A stretch of 64,000 bases of DNA from Microbacterium ureisolvens (GTDB taxonomy: Bacteria; Actinomycetota; Actinomycetes; Actinomycetales; Microbacteriaceae): contig NZ_JADIJE010000008.1 of NCBI RefSeq assembly GCF_015278315.1, forward strand, positions 124,001 through 188,000, written 5' to 3'. Below, piece by piece: positions 17,535 to 26,081 of this stretch. The notes under the pieces are model-generated. The model saw only the letters and a list, made by a program, of their open reading frames with translations, did not search any database and was not told the DNA's origin. Numbering within the stretch: position 1 is the stretch's first letter; the number at the start of each line of letters is the position of its first letter. Made by a program: the position numbers and the translations under genes.

Positions 17535-17787
17535 CCCGAGGGCGTCTATCCTATTCGGAGCTTCTCCTTCGTCGAAGCGCTGGGCCCCGATCTGCGTGAG
17601 GTGGACTTCCTGCGCGCCATCCGTGATTTCGCGTCGCGAGACCGTCGATTCGGCGGATAGGCCGACGGCGTCTATCCCATTCGGAGCTTCTCCTTCGTCG
17701 AAGCGCTGGGCCCCGATCTGCGTGAGGTGGACTCCCTGCGCGCCATCCGTGATTTCGCGTCGCGGGACCGTCGATTCGGCGGGTAGG
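17428..17787 (+). repeat. Three-copy tandem array made from the uppS 3' end
   Basis: Units begin at ATTCGGAG at 17428 (inside uppS), 17553 and 17679, so the periods are 125 and 126 bp. Units 2 and 3 each keep a readable FVEALGPDLREVD... tail ending in RDRRFGG and a TAG stop, but they have no start. Units 2 and 3 are closer to each other than to unit 1: they share GCG for GCT, GGC for GGT and TTC for TAC. Each repeated unit carries a spacer beginning at the stop codon with a TCTATCC core. Unit 3 ends at its stop and lacks the spacer. ATTCGGAG at the joints looks like the recombination homology. Confidence 0.9.
17553..17787 (+). pseudogene. Two uppS C-terminal fragments (duplicated, start-less)
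   Basis: Each fragment encodes about 30 residues of the UppS C-terminus with its stop. The second carries F-to-S in the REVDFLRAI segment (REVDSLRAI). They lack the catalytic core and any start codon with a ribosome site, so they are remnants and not working genes. They may still matter as recombination substrate for extending or swapping the real 3' end. Confidence 0.8.
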
Positions 17788-17818
17788 ACCGCGCGCGCAC
17801 GCGGGGGCGCGGCTCTGC

Positions 17819-17824
17819 CAGAAT
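17819..17824 (+). promoter_or_regulatory. Possible -10 element for the aminotransferase gene
   Basis: CAGAAT lies 7 nt before GTG 17832. The first base is off consensus, so it is weaker than the others. Confidence 0.4.
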
Positions 17825-17831
17825 GATCGGC

Positions 17832-18953
17832 GTGACCGATCTGGATTCGTATCTGGCGTCGTTCGATGGGGAACCGGGATATCTGGACTGGGCGGCTTTC
17901 GGCCCGCTCTCGCCTGCGGTCCGCAGCGAGGCGCAGGGAGACACCGAGCTGCTCGGCACGGGACGGCGAACGAGCATCGAGCTCGTCGGCGACCACGTGC
18001 GCGAGGCGCGCGAGCTCGTCGCCGAGCTGATCGGAACGGATGCCGCACAGGTCGTGCTGCAGCCCTCGACGACCTACGGGCTGATGCACGCGATCTACGG
18101 ACTCGCAGGGGGGCTGATGCTCGGCCGCGGCGAGTTCCCGAGCCTCACGGTCGCCGCGACGCGCGCCTCCGACGCGTTCGGCTCGCTGCGGCTGCAGTGG
18201 GTGGAGCCGGCGGACGGCTTCATGACCCCTGACGTCGTGCGCGCCGCGCTGTCGGATGACACCCGGGCCGTCGCCGTCAGCCTCGTGGACTTCCGGACCG
18301 GCTACCGGGCCGACCTGTCGGCTCTGCGTGAGGTGATCGGCGATCGCCTCCTGATCGTCGACGCCATCCAGGGGTTCGGCATGGTCGAGGCCGACTACCT
18401 CGCGGCGGACGTCGTGTGCGGCCACGGCTACAAATGGCTGCGCGCCGGCCGCGGCACGGGATTCGCGTGGTTCGGTGAGCGGGCGCTGGAGCGGATCGCC
18501 CCGGTGCTGTCGGGGTTCCGCGGGATCGACGGCGACCTGCCGGTCGACGCGGTGCCGGCGCCGTCGGCGTCGGCTCAGGCGTTCTCGATCTCCGGTCCCG
18601 ATACACTCGCCGCGGCCCGGCTGGCTACGGCGCTGCGAGAAGTCGTCGACGCCGGCGTCGGGAACATCGAGTCGGTGCTCTCGGCCCGGACCGCCGACGT
18701 GATGTTCTTTGCCGACCGCTACGAGGTGCCCGTGGTCACGCCGCGCGATGCTGAGCGTCGGGCGGGCATCGTGACGCTGGAACCTGCGGCGCAGGATGCG
18801 GCTCCGCTGGCCGCATCCCTCGCGAACCACGGCCTCACGGTGACCACACGGTCCGGCCGCATCCGCGTCGCCCCGCACGTGGGCACCGGCGCCGACACGC
18901 TGCGCCTCTTCGGCGACGCGCTGGCCGCCTTCTCCTCCGCGCGCGTCTGGTGA
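17832..18953 (+). CDS. Class V aminotransferase-fold PLP enzyme
   Basis: A 373-residue fold type I PLP protein of the class V aminotransferase / cysteine desulfurase superfamily. The PLP lysine is in GHGYKWLRAGRG (about residue 200); IVDAIQGFGM supplies the aspartate that pairs with the pyridine nitrogen. No active-site Cys loop of a desulfurase is seen, so an aminotransferase, lyase or epimerase role is more likely than sulfur transfer. The substrate is unknown. GTG 17832 is chosen because it follows a -10-like CAGAAT by 7 nt; ATG 17823 lies inside that element. Confidence 0.78.
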   Translation: MTDLDSYLASFDGEPGYLDWAAFGPLSPAVRSEAQGDTELLGTGRRTSIELVGDHVREARELVAELIGTDAAQVVLQPSTTYGLMHAIYGLAGGLMLGRGEFPSLTVAATRASDAFGSLRLQWVEPADGFMTPDVVRAALSDDTRAVAVSLVDFRTGYRADLSALREVIGDRLLIVDAIQGFGMVEADYLAADVVCGHGYKWLRAGRGTGFAWFGERALERIAPVLSGFRGIDGDLPVDAVPAPSASAQAFSISGPDTLAAARLATALREVVDAGVGNIESVLSARTADVMFFADRYEVPVVTPRDAERRAGIVTLEPAAQDAAPLAASLANHGLTVTTRSGRIRVAPHVGTGADTLRLFGDALAAFSSARVW

Positions 18954-19103
18954 CCCGGCGGGGGGCGACGCTCCGCGGACCGTCGTCCACCGGCCGTGGA
19001 TGTGCGGGCAGGGGGCGGGCTGTGCGCGAGGGTGACGGCATCCGTTAACCGACACGTCACATCTTCGGGCGTGTCGGGTGCCCCCGATGTCGTCGGGCGG
19101 TCG

Positions 19104-19216
19104 TAGCGTGATCGCATCGGGCAAGGAGCCCGGTCGAGTCGGCCTTCCGGATCGCGACTCGTGACCCATGGTCGACTCGTGACTGCCGGGTGAACCACCC
19201 GGGGCGGGAGTGGGTT
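19104..19216 (+). promoter_or_regulatory. Promoter and structured leader of the PIN-PhoH gene
   Basis: TAGCGT at 19104-19109 is a plausible -10, giving a leader of about 100 nt. The leader contains a GGGC/GCCC hairpin (near 19120-19132), CGAGTCG at 19135-19141, which can pair with either of two CGACTCGTGAC direct repeats (19155-19165 and 19173-19183), and a CCGGGT/ACCCGG hairpin near 19185-19202 just before the ribosome site. Competing pairings suggest attenuation, but it matches no riboswitch class I know. Confidence 0.4.
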
Positions 19217-20572
19217 GTGACCACACGAGCACCACACGAGCAGCGCAGTCAGGACCTCGAGCAGGTCGCCGGATCCGAACAGGATCTGCGCACCTACGTT
19301 CTCGACACGTCCGTGCTGCTGAGCGATCCGCGGGCGTTCTTCCGCTTCGCCGAGCACAGCGTCGTGATCCCCGTGGTGGTGATCACCGAGCTCGAAGGCA
19401 AGCGACATGACCCCGAGATCGGCTACTTCGCCCGGCAGGCCCTGCGCCACCTCGATGAGCTGCGGGTCGAGCACGGCCGCCTCGACTTCCCCGTTCCGGT
19501 GGGCGCAGGAGGCACCCTCCGCGTCGAGCTGAACAACACCGATGCGACGGTGCTGCCCTCGGGCATGCGCCTCGGCGACAACGACAGCCGCATCCTCGCG
19601 ATCGCGATGAACCTCGCGCAGGATGGCCAGGAGGTCACCGTCGTCTCGAAGGACCTTCCCATGCGGGTCAAGGCGGCGTCGCTCGGCATCACGGCCGAGG
19701 AGTACCTCGCCGAGCAGGCTGTCGACTCCGGCTGGACCGGGATCTCCGATCTCGATGTGTCGGGCGACGACATCAGCGACCTCTACGAGAGCGAGGTCGC
19801 ATCCAGCGACGAGGTGCGCGGGCTGCCCGTGAACACGGGGCTCATCATCCACTCCGAGCGCGGCTCGGCGCTCGGCCGGGTGGTCGGCGACGGGGAGTAC
19901 CGTCTGGTCCGCGGCGACCGCGAGGTGTTCGGGCTGCATGGGCGGTCGGCGGAGCAGCGCATCGCGATCGACCTGCTGCTGGACCCCGAGGTCGGGATCG
20001 TGTCTCTCGGCGGACGGGCCGGCACCGGCAAGTCGGCGCTGGCGCTGTGCGCGGCGCTGGAGGCGGTGCTCGAACGGCAGCAGCAGCGGAAGATCATCGT
20101 GTTCCGCCCGCTTTTCGCCGTGGGCGGGCAGGAGCTGGGCTACCTGCCGGGCGACCAGCAGGAGAAGATGAATCCCTGGGGGCAGGCGGTGTTCGACACC
20201 CTCGGCTCGGTCGTCTCGGCGAACGTGCTCGAGGAGGTGGTCGAACGCGGGCTTCTCGAGGTGCTCCCGCTGACCCACATCCGGGGCCGGTCGCTCCACG
20301 ACGCGTTCGTGATCGTCGACGAGGCGCAGTCGCTCGAGCGCAATGTGCTGCTGACGGTGCTGAGCCGGATCGGACAGAACTCCCGGGTCGTGCTCACCCA
20401 CGACGTCGGTCAGCGCGACAACCTGCGGGTGGGGCGGCACGACGGTGTCGCGTCCGTCATCGAGACGCTGAAGGGGCACGGGCTGTTCGGCCACGTGACC
20501 CTCGTGCGCTCGGAGCGGTCCGCGATCGCCGCACTCGTCACCGACCTGCTGGAGGCCGGCGAACTCGCCTGA
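19217..20572 (+). CDS. PhoH family ATPase fused to a PIN domain (PhoH2 type)
   Basis: A 451-residue fusion. The N-terminal PIN nuclease domain (about residues 20-150) has acidic active-site residues in [22 protein letters not shown] and [12 protein letters not shown]. The C-terminal PhoH/RecD-like ATPase (about 220-451) has Walker [12 protein letters not shown] and Walker [12 protein letters not shown]. Mycobacterial PhoH2 proteins of this layout unwind and cleave RNA and are paired with a small upstream antitoxin; no convincing antitoxin gene is visible here, only a 10-codon ORF (19161-19193). GTG 19217 has GGGAG 6 nt upstream; GTG 19190 is an alternative. Confidence 0.92.
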   Translation: MTTRAPHEQRSQDLEQVAGSEQDLRTYVLDTSVLLSDPRAFFRFAEHSVVIPVVVITELEGKRHDPEIGYFARQALRHLDELRVEHGRLDFPVPVGAGGTLRVELNNTDATVLPSGMRLGDNDSRILAIAMNLAQDGQEVTVVSKDLPMRVKAASLGITAEEYLAEQAVDSGWTGISDLDVSGDDISDLYESEVASSDEVRGLPVNTGLIIHSERGSALGRVVGDGEYRLVRGDREVFGLHGRSAEQRIAIDLLLDPEVGIVSLGGRAGTGKSALALCAALEAVLERQQQRKIIVFRPLFAVGGQELGYLPGDQQEKMNPWGQAVFDTLGSVVSANVLEEVVERGLLEVLPLTHIRGRSLHDAFVIVDEAQSLERNVLLTVLSRIGQNSRVVLTHDVGQRDNLRVGRHDGVASVIETLKGHGLFGHVTLVRSERSAIAALVTDLLEAGELA

Positions 20573-20600
20573 TCCCGCGCGGAATCGCCCCTGTGATGCA

Positions 20601-20629
20601 GCGGGCCGGGATGCCTCATCCCGGCCCGC
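20601..20629 (+). terminator. Terminator hairpin after the PIN-PhoH gene
   Basis: A perfect 13-bp stem (20601-20613 with 20617-20629) with a 3-nt loop, just downstream of the stop. It contains one GGATGCC. Confidence 0.75.
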
Positions 20630-20657
20630 TGCCGGTCGCTAGCATGAGAAGAGTCTC

Positions 20658-21680
20658 ATGGCCAGTGGCTCATCTGACGCGATCGGTCTGTCACCATTGG
20701 TGAGGGGAACGAATCCGCGCACAACGGAGGTCAGGCGAGACGTGGACGCACGCACGGGACTCGTGGTCGGCGGCATGACCGCCGTCGCTGCGAGCGTTGC
20801 CGTCGTCACCGTCGTCGCCCTCACCAACACCGTTGCGCTGTCGGACTCGCCCGCGACGACCGTCTCGGCCGACCACGTCGTCGTGCCGTCCGCCGCGTCG
20901 CCTTCGTCGACTCCGCGCCCGACGCCGTCGGCGGCTCCGTCCGCCGTGCCGGATCTCCACGTGCCTTCGGCGGAAGCCGAGGTGGTCGAGGCCCCCGCAC
21001 CCGTCGTCGTCGACACTGCTCCATCGGTGAGCACCGCCCGCACGCCCGCTACGCCCGCCACCGTCCCCGATATCCCCACGACCGTCACGCCCGTGGCGCC
21101 TGCGGCGCCCGCTGATCTCGAGTCGGCCATCGCCGCCGCGCGCGCCGCCGGCTCGTGGGACGCGCTGCGCGCCTGGGCGGCAGCGCAGGGCTGGTCGTCG
21201 GGTCGCATCGACGCACTCGTCGCGCGGCTCGAGCGCGAAGCCGAGACGCAGAAGAGCGGGATCGCGGAGCTCCCGGCTCAGGACGACCTCACCGCCGAGC
21301 GTCGGGGGTTGGTCGGGCGGCAGTTCGAGCAGCGACGCGTCGTGCGGCTCGAGCAGCAGCGGATCCAGGAGGAGCAGCGCGTCCAGGAGGAGCAGCGCGT
21401 CCAGGAAGAGCAGCGGGTCCAGGAGGAGCAGCGGGTCCAGGAGGAGCAGCAGCGCGTTCAGGAAGAACAGCAGCGCGTCGAGCAGGAGCAGCAGAGCGCG
21501 CAGCACGAGCAGCAGGCCACGCGCGAACAGCAGAAGAACGTCCACGACCGCCCGGCCGAGCGCCCGGCGGAGAGTGCGAAGCGTCCCGCTCACGCGGGAT
21601 CGAACGTCGGAAACGGCAACGGCGCCGGTCCCGACGCGAAGAAAGACCAGTCGCGCAATTCCCCAGACAGGCGCGACTGA
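20658..21680 (+). CDS. Membrane-anchored protein with an extended Gln/Glu coiled-coil repeat
   Basis: A 340-residue protein of unknown function. It has one membrane helix near residues 35-57, a Pro/Ser/Thr/Val-rich low-complexity stretch (60-150), a short helical region containing WDALRAWAAAQGWSSG, then about 85 residues dominated by VQEEQR-type hexapeptides and Gln/Glu blocks, and a basic, Gly/Asn-rich tail. The helix orientation suggests that the repeat region lies outside the membrane. A TAGCAT -10 lies at 20640-20645, and ATGAGA...TCTCAT forms an inverted repeat at the start. GTG 20742 is a possible later start. Followed by two terminator-like hairpins. Confidence 0.65.
   Translation: MASGSSDAIGLSPLVRGTNPRTTEVRRDVDARTGLVVGGMTAVAASVAVVTVVALTNTVALSDSPATTVSADHVVVPSAASPSSTPRPTPSAAPSAVPDLHVPSAEAEVVEAPAPVVVDTAPSVSTARTPATPATVPDIPTTVTPVAPAAPADLESAIAAARAAGSWDALRAWAAAQGWSSGRIDALVARLEREAETQKSGIAELPAQDDLTAERRGLVGRQFEQRRVVRLEQQRIQEEQRVQEEQRVQEEQRVQEEQRVQEEQQRVQEEQQRVEQEQQSAQHEQQATREQQKNVHDRPAERPAESAKRPAHAGSNVGNGNGAGPDAKKDQSRNSPDRRD
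21361..21495 (+). repeat. 18-bp in-frame tandem repeats encoding VQEEQR
   Basis: Roughly seven imperfect copies of an 18-bp unit (core GTCCAGGAGGAGCAGCG), each encoding Val-Gln-Glu-Glu-Gln-Arg. Later copies gain an extra CAG codon, as expected from slippage. Copy number is likely to vary between strains. Confidence 0.85.
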
Positions 21681-21685
21681 TTAAA

Positions 21686-21707
21686 GGCCGGATCCCCCAG
21701 TCCGGCC
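21686..21707 (+). terminator. Hairpin after the coiled-coil gene
   Basis: 7-bp stem GGCCGGA/TCCGGCC with an 8-nt loop, directly after the stop codon and preceded by TTAAA. Confidence 0.5.
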
Positions 21708-21714
21708 CTTCACA

Positions 21715-21748
21715 GCCCCCGGTGTCCCCCAGCACCGGGGGCTTCTTC
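21715..21748 (+). terminator. Strong intrinsic terminator
   Basis: 10-bp perfect stem (21715-21724 with 21733-21742) with an 8-nt loop, followed by TTCTTCG. It separates the coiled-coil gene from the convergent two-component system. Confidence 0.75.
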
Positions 21749-21783
21749 GTGCCCGGGGATCAGCACGCGGCCGTCGGCGCCGG

Positions 21784-22440
21784 TCACTCCCAGCGATAGC
21801 CGGCGCCGCGGACGGTCACGATGTGATCGGGGCCCAGCTTTCCACGCAGGTAACGCACGTAGACGTCGACGACGTTGGATCCCGGGTCGAAGTCCAGGCC
21901 CCACACGCGGCTCAGGAGCAGCTCACGGCTGAGCACCCGACCGGGGTTGCGCAGGAACTGCTCCGCCAGCGCGAACTCCCGCGCCGAGAGATCGACCTCC
22001 CGGCCTCCGACGGTCGCCCGACGAGCCAGGATGTCGAGCACGACGTCGCCGTGCGCGATCGAGACACCGGGTTGCGGCACGCTCTCGCGCAGGCGCGAGC
22101 GCACCCGGGCGAGGAGCTCTTCGAACGTGAAGGGCTTGGGCACGTAGTCGTTCGCCCCGGCATCCAATCCGGTGACGGTGTCGCGGGTGCTCGAGCGCGC
22201 GGTGAGCATGATGACGGGCACCGCCGAGCCGCGGGCACGCAGCTCGCGCAGCACCTCGAAGCCGTCCATCGTCGGCAGCCCGACGTCCAGCAGCACCAGA
22301 TCGCCATCCCCGCGCAGTGCCGCCTCGAGCGCCTCGGCGCCATCCTCGACGACGAGCGTCTCGTAGCCGGCCGCCTCCAGGCCGCGACTGACGAACGCGG
22401 CGATCCGCGGCTCGTCCTCCACGATGAGGATCTTCGTCAT
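21784..22440 (-). CDS. OmpR family response regulator
   Basis: A 218-residue DNA-binding regulator. The receiver domain has the acidic pair in IVEDEPR, the phosphoacceptor Asp in LVLLDVGLPTMDG (about residue 51), the switch Thr in IMLTARSS and the Lys in YVPKPF. A winged-helix output domain follows, with SAREFALAEQF and NVVDVYVRYLRGKLG. Its ATG overlaps the stop of the histidine kinase gene by 4 bp, so the pair is co-transcribed and probably coupled. Targets are unknown. Confidence 0.93.
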   Translation of the reverse strand: MTKILIVEDEPRIAAFVSRGLEAAGYETLVVEDGAEALEAALRGDGDLVLLDVGLPTMDGFEVLRELRARGSAVPVIMLTARSSTRDTVTGLDAGANDYVPKPFTFEELLARVRSRLRESVPQPGVSIAHGDVVLDILARRATVGGREVDLSAREFALAEQFLRNPGRVLSRELLLSRVWGLDFDPGSNVVDVYVRYLRGKLGPDHIVTVRGAGYRWE

Positions 22441-23942
22441 CCCGCAGCCTCCCGTTGCAGCACGACATCCCCTGCCCGCACCGGTGCCGGCAGTTCCGCC
22501 TCGGTCGGCGGGAGATGAATGGTGAATGTGGCGCCGCCGCCGGGTGTGTCGGTCACGACGCAGTGACCGCCGTGACCCTTCGCGATGGCGTCGACGATGG
22601 CAAGGCCCAGCCCCGAACCGCCCACGGCGCGTTTGACGTGGGCTCGGTCGAAGCGACGGAAGATGCGGGATCGGGCGTCGGCGGGGATGCCGGGGCCGTG
22701 GTCGCGCACCCACAAGCGGCTGCCGGCGGCATCGTGGGCGCTTCCGATCTCGATGGGGCTGCCCACCGGGGTGTACTTCGCGGCGTTGTCGGCCAGCTGG
22801 AGCCACGCCTGGAGCAGACGGTCCTGATCGCCGGTGGTCAAGCCGCCCGCGCTGGCCTCGACGGTCCACGTATGACCTGGGATCACGGCGACGAGCTCGC
22901 CGACGCGCGCGGTCAGGGCGGTCAGGTCCACCTCCGCCAGCGCGTACGAGTCGGCCTCCGCCGTTGCGAGCAGGTCGATGTCTTCGACCAGACGTGCGAG
23001 CCGGTCGAGCTCCGCGATCCCGATCTCGCGCGCCGACGCCACGTCGAGGGAGTCCCGCGGGTCCATGAGTTCGAGATGACCGCGCACGATCGTGATCGGC
23101 GTCTTCAGTTCGTGCCGCACGTCGTCAAGCAGCTGGCGCTGCCCGTCGACCGAGCCTTCCAGCCGGTCCAGCATCGAGTTGACGGTACGCGACAGATCGG
23201 CGATGTCATCGTTGCCCTGCGCGTTCAGACGCGGCGAGAGGTCGGTGATGGAGATGGCGTCCGCCGTTTCGCGGAGGTGGCGGATGGGGGAGAGCAGACG
23301 ACCCGTGACGAACCAGCCCACCACCCCGATCGCGGCGAGGACCGCCAGGGCCGCGATGACGTACGTCGTCATGGCGAGCGTGACGGGCTGCAGCTCGGCT
23401 CCGAGGTCGACGGCGCGGATGTAGAGGCCCTGACGCGGGTCGCCCTCCATCGTCACCGGAACGGCGATGTAGCGGAGCGAGCCGTCATCGGTCACCACGG
23501 TGCCGCTCTTGGTCTCCCCGCCGGCTGACACCTCGATCGCGCGGTCGATCAGCTCCTGGTTCCCGTCGATGCGGAAGCCCGACAGGGTGGAGGGTCGCCA
23601 CCGCGGCTGTCCGTCGATGAGGGCGACCGCTGCCTCGTTGCGTGCGGGAACCAGCCGGCCGACGACGGCGAAAAGGTAGTCGTCGATCGACTGGAATTCA
23701 TTCTCATTGAGATCGACAGTCGCCTCCGGTGCACCGTCGGAGGCGTCGGGTGCGTCGCCGCCCGCGACCTCCTTGAGCGACTCGACCTGTCTCTCGAGCC
23801 GCTCGTTCACGCTGTTCAGCGCCTGCTCCCGCTGCACCAGGAACGTCACGCTGCCCACGATGGCCAGGCCGACGCACGCGACGGCCAGAATCGCTGCGAG
23901 GATCCTGACACGCGCGGGTACCGGGCGGGGCGTGCGGGCCAT
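22437..23942 (-). CDS. Sensor histidine kinase
   Basis: A 501-residue membrane kinase partnered with the downstream OmpR regulator. There is a transmembrane helix near residues 13-33, an extracytoplasmic sensor region of about 140 residues, and a second helix near 170-195 followed by a HAMP linker. The DHp helix has the phosphoacceptor His in VRHELKTPI. The ATPase domain has an N box in QLADNAAKYT, a G1 box in VRDHGPGIP and a G2 box in GGSGLGLAIV. Signal unknown. Predicted leaderless: GATAAT is 6 nt before the ATG on the minus strand. Confidence 0.93.
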   Translation of the reverse strand: MARTPRPVPARVRILAAILAVACVGLAIVGSVTFLVQREQALNSVNERLERQVESLKEVAGGDAPDASDGAPEATVDLNENEFQSIDDYLFAVVGRLVPARNEAAVALIDGQPRWRPSTLSGFRIDGNQELIDRAIEVSAGGETKSGTVVTDDGSLRYIAVPVTMEGDPRQGLYIRAVDLGAELQPVTLAMTTYVIAALAVLAAIGVVGWFVTGRLLSPIRHLRETADAISITDLSPRLNAQGNDDIADLSRTVNSMLDRLEGSVDGQRQLLDDVRHELKTPITIVRGHLELMDPRDSLDVASAREIGIAELDRLARLVEDIDLLATAEADSYALAEVDLTALTARVGELVAVIPGHTWTVEASAGGLTTGDQDRLLQAWLQLADNAAKYTPVGSPIEIGSAHDAAGSRLWVRDHGPGIPADARSRIFRRFDRAHVKRAVGGSGLGLAIVDAIAKGHGGHCVVTDTPGGGATFTIHLPPTEAELPAPVRAGDVVLQREAAG

Positions 23943-23948
23943 GTCCCG

Positions 23949-23954
23949 ATTATC
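23949..23954 (-). promoter_or_regulatory. -10 element, leaderless histidine kinase/regulator operon
   Basis: GATAAT on the minus strand, 6 nt before the ATG at 23942. Confidence 0.58.
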
Positions 23955-23989
23955 CCGCCCGCGACGGGCTTCCGGCACAGTGCGGGCGT

Positions 23990-25384
23990 TCAGCCCGGGT
24001 GGGTCATCGAAAGCAGGTCGAGCTTCTCGTCGAGCTGCTCGAGGGTGAGCTCGCCCCGCTCCACGTAGCCGAGGTCGATCACGGCCTCGCGCACCGTGAT
24101 GCCCTTGGCGACCGAGTGCTTGGCGATCTTCGCCGCGGCCTCGTACCCGATGAGCTTGTTGAGCGGCGTCACGATCGACGGCGACATGCCGGCGTAGGCG
24201 GCGGCGCGCTCGACGTTGGCCTCGAGGCCGGCGATCGTCTTGTCGGCCAGCACGCGCGACGTGTTCGCGAGCAGCTCGATCGACTCGAGCACCGCGCTGC
24301 CCATGATGGGGATCGCCACGTTGAGCTCGAAGGCACCGGACGCGCCCGCCCACGCCACGGTCGCATCGTTGCCGATGACTCGCGCGCACACCATCAGCGT
24401 CGCCTCGGGGATGACCGGGTTGACCTTGCCTGGCATGATCGACGAACCCGGCTGGAGGTCGGGGATGTGCAGCTCGCCGAGACCCGTGTTCGGGCCCGAG
24501 CCCATCCACCGCAGGTCGTTGTTGATCTTGGTGAGCGACACGGCGACGGTGCGCAGTGCGCCGGATGCCTCGACCAGGCCGTCGCGGTTGGCCTGCGCCT
24601 CGAAATGGTCCTTGGCCTCGGTGATCGGCAGCTCGGTGTCGGCGACGATCAGCTCGATCACGCGCTGCGGGAACCCGAGCGGCGTGTTGATGCCTGTGCC
24701 GACCGCGGTGCCGCCCAGCGGAACCTCGGCGACGCGGGGGAGGACCGCCTGCACCCGCTCGATGCCGAGCCGGATCTGGCGGGCGTAGCCGCCGAACTCC
24801 TGGCCGAGCGTGACCGGGGTCGCATCCATCAGGTGGGTGCGGCCGGACTTGACGACCGTCTTCCACAGGTCGGCCTTCGCCTCGAGCGCGACCGCGAGGT
24901 GGTCGAGCGCGGGGATGAGGTCGTCGATGATCTCCTGCGTGACGGCGATGTGCACGGAGGTCGGGAACACGTCGTTCGAGGACTGCGACGCGTTCACGTG
25001 GTCGTTGGGGTGGACGGTCGCGCCGAGCGACTGCGTCGCGAGCGTCGCCAGCACCTCGTTCATGTTCATGTTCGACGACGTTCCGCTGCCGGTCTGGTAG
25101 ACGTCGATCGGGAACTGGTCGGCGAACTCGCCCGCGATGATGCGGTCGGCAGCGCCGGCGATGGCGTCGGCGATGGCACCGTCGAGCGTGCCGAGCTCCT
25201 TGTTCGCCAGCGCGGCGGCCTTCTTGATGCGCGCGAGCGCCACGATCTGCGCCGGCTCCAGGCGGTCGCCCGAGATCGGGAAGTTCTCGACCGCGCGCTG
25301 GGTCTGGGCGGCGTAGAGCGCGTTCTTGGGCACGCGCACCTCGCCCATGGTGTCGTGCTCGATGCGGTACTCGGTGTCGGTCAC
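23990..25384 (-). CDS. fumC: Class II fumarate hydratase (fumarase C)
   Basis: Interconverts fumarate and malate in the citric acid cycle; homotetrameric, iron-independent. The 464-residue length is standard. It has the [14 protein letters not shown] segment, [14 protein letters not shown], the catalytic His region in [16 protein letters not shown], and the superfamily signature [15 protein letters not shown] 25384 is preferred over the upstream GTG near 25399, because a GAGGA site stands 7 nt before it. It lies 46 bp downstream of the carbonic anhydrase gene on the same strand. Confidence 0.95.
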   Translation of the reverse strand: MTDTEYRIEHDTMGEVRVPKNALYAAQTQRAVENFPISGDRLEPAQIVALARIKKAAALANKELGTLDGAIADAIAGAADRIIAGEFADQFPIDVYQTGSGTSSNMNMNEVLATLATQSLGATVHPNDHVNASQSSNDVFPTSVHIAVTQEIIDDLIPALDHLAVALEAKADLWKTVVKSGRTHLMDATPVTLGQEFGGYARQIRLGIERVQAVLPRVAEVPLGGTAVGTGINTPLGFPQRVIELIVADTELPITEAKDHFEAQANRDGLVEASGALRTVAVSLTKINNDLRWMGSGPNTGLGELHIPDLQPGSSIMPGKVNPVIPEATLMVCARVIGNDATVAWAGASGAFELNVAIPIMGSAVLESIELLANTSRVLADKTIAGLEANVERAAAYAGMSPSIVTPLNKLIGYEAAAKIAKHSVAKGITVREAVIDLGYVERGELTLEQLDEKLDLLSMTHPG

Positions 25385-25430
25385 GTCGTCGTTCCTCACG
25401 TATCGGTACAGGGGGTAGGGGGAGTCGTAC

Positions 25431-26081
25431 TCAGGCCGATTCGGTGATGCCGACGATCACGTCGGGCACCGCGGTGCCTTCGGCCAGCCGGTAGTTGGCG
25501 CCCACGATGGCCAGACGCCCCTCGGCGACGGCGGCGCTGATCAGCTCCGACGAGTTCAGCAGCTCGCCGACCGTGTCGCGGAGGTGCTCGCGGCCGACCT
25601 CTTCTGCGTCGATGGTGTCGGGGAAGACGCCGTCGACGGCGGACGCGCGCTGGACTCGGCGCACGGCGGGCACGATCGGGGAGATCAGCCGCCAGATGTG
25701 GGGCGGCAGCGGGTCGGCATCCGCGTCCGTGCTGTCGATCGCCGCGCGCACCGCGCCGCAGGCGTCGTGGCCGAGCACGACGATCAGCGGGACTTCCAGG
25801 ACGGCGACCGCGTATTCGAGGCTGCCGACGACCGAGTCGGAGACCACCTGCCCCGCGTTGCGCACCACGAACAGATCGCCGAGCCCCTTGTCGAAGATGA
25901 TCTCGGCCGCCAGGCGTGAGTCGGCGCAGCCGAAGAGGGCTGCGCGAGGACGCTGCCCTCCCGCGAGTTCGTGTCGGGTGTCGACGTCCTGGCGGGGGTG
26001 ACGCGGCTCACCGGCCACGAATCGCGCGTTGCCGCGCTGCATCTCCTGCCAGGCCTTCGCGGGTGTGGGCTGGTCGGTCAC
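25431..26081 (-). CDS. Beta-class carbonic anhydrase
   Basis: Zinc enzyme that interconverts CO2 and bicarbonate; it probably supplies bicarbonate for carboxylases. 216 residues. The zinc and active-site residues are in [11 protein letters not shown] (Cys and the Asp-Arg dyad) and [10 protein letters not shown] (His and Cys). The GTG start overlaps the stop of DUF4245 (GTGA) and has GAGGAGG upstream, so xseB, DUF4245, this gene and perhaps fumC are co-transcribed. Confidence 0.93.
   Translation of the reverse strand: MTDQPTPAKAWQEMQRGNARFVAGEPRHPRQDVDTRHELAGGQRPRAALFGCADSRLAAEIIFDKGLGDLFVVRNAGQVVSDSVVGSLEYAVAVLEVPLIVVLGHDACGAVRAAIDSTDADADPLPPHIWRLISPIVPAVRRVQRASAVDGVFPDTIDAEEVGREHLRDTVGELLNSSELISAAVAEGRLAIVGANYRLAEGTAVPDVIVGITESA

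Noticed and set aside
17428..17787. Possible CRISPR array at the uppS repeats
   Set aside because: Units are about 125 bp and derived from coding sequence, with no unique spacers and no cas genes.
17497..17826. A 109-codon plus-strand frame with an internal repeat, spanning the uppS tandem units
   Set aside because: It stays open only because the repeat period is 126 bp (a multiple of three). It has no ribosome site and is out of frame with the UppS-derived sequence, so I treat it as a by-product of the duplication.
19104..19216. Possible c-di-AMP (ydaO) or other known riboswitch before the PhoH gene
   Set aside because: The leader is structured, but I could not match it to the conserved core of any class I know, and PhoH is not a usual target.
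15015..19235. A 1406-codon open frame on the minus strand
   Set aside because: It runs antisense through the hemolysin III, uppS and aminotransferase genes with Arg/Ala/Gly-rich nonsense. High GC keeps the frame open; only its last 132 codons (DUF4307) are real.
20658..21680. The Gln/Glu repeat gene as a TonB-like or phage tail protein
   Set aside because: Composition is only superficially similar; no TonB box partner, phage genes or tail-fibre features are nearby.
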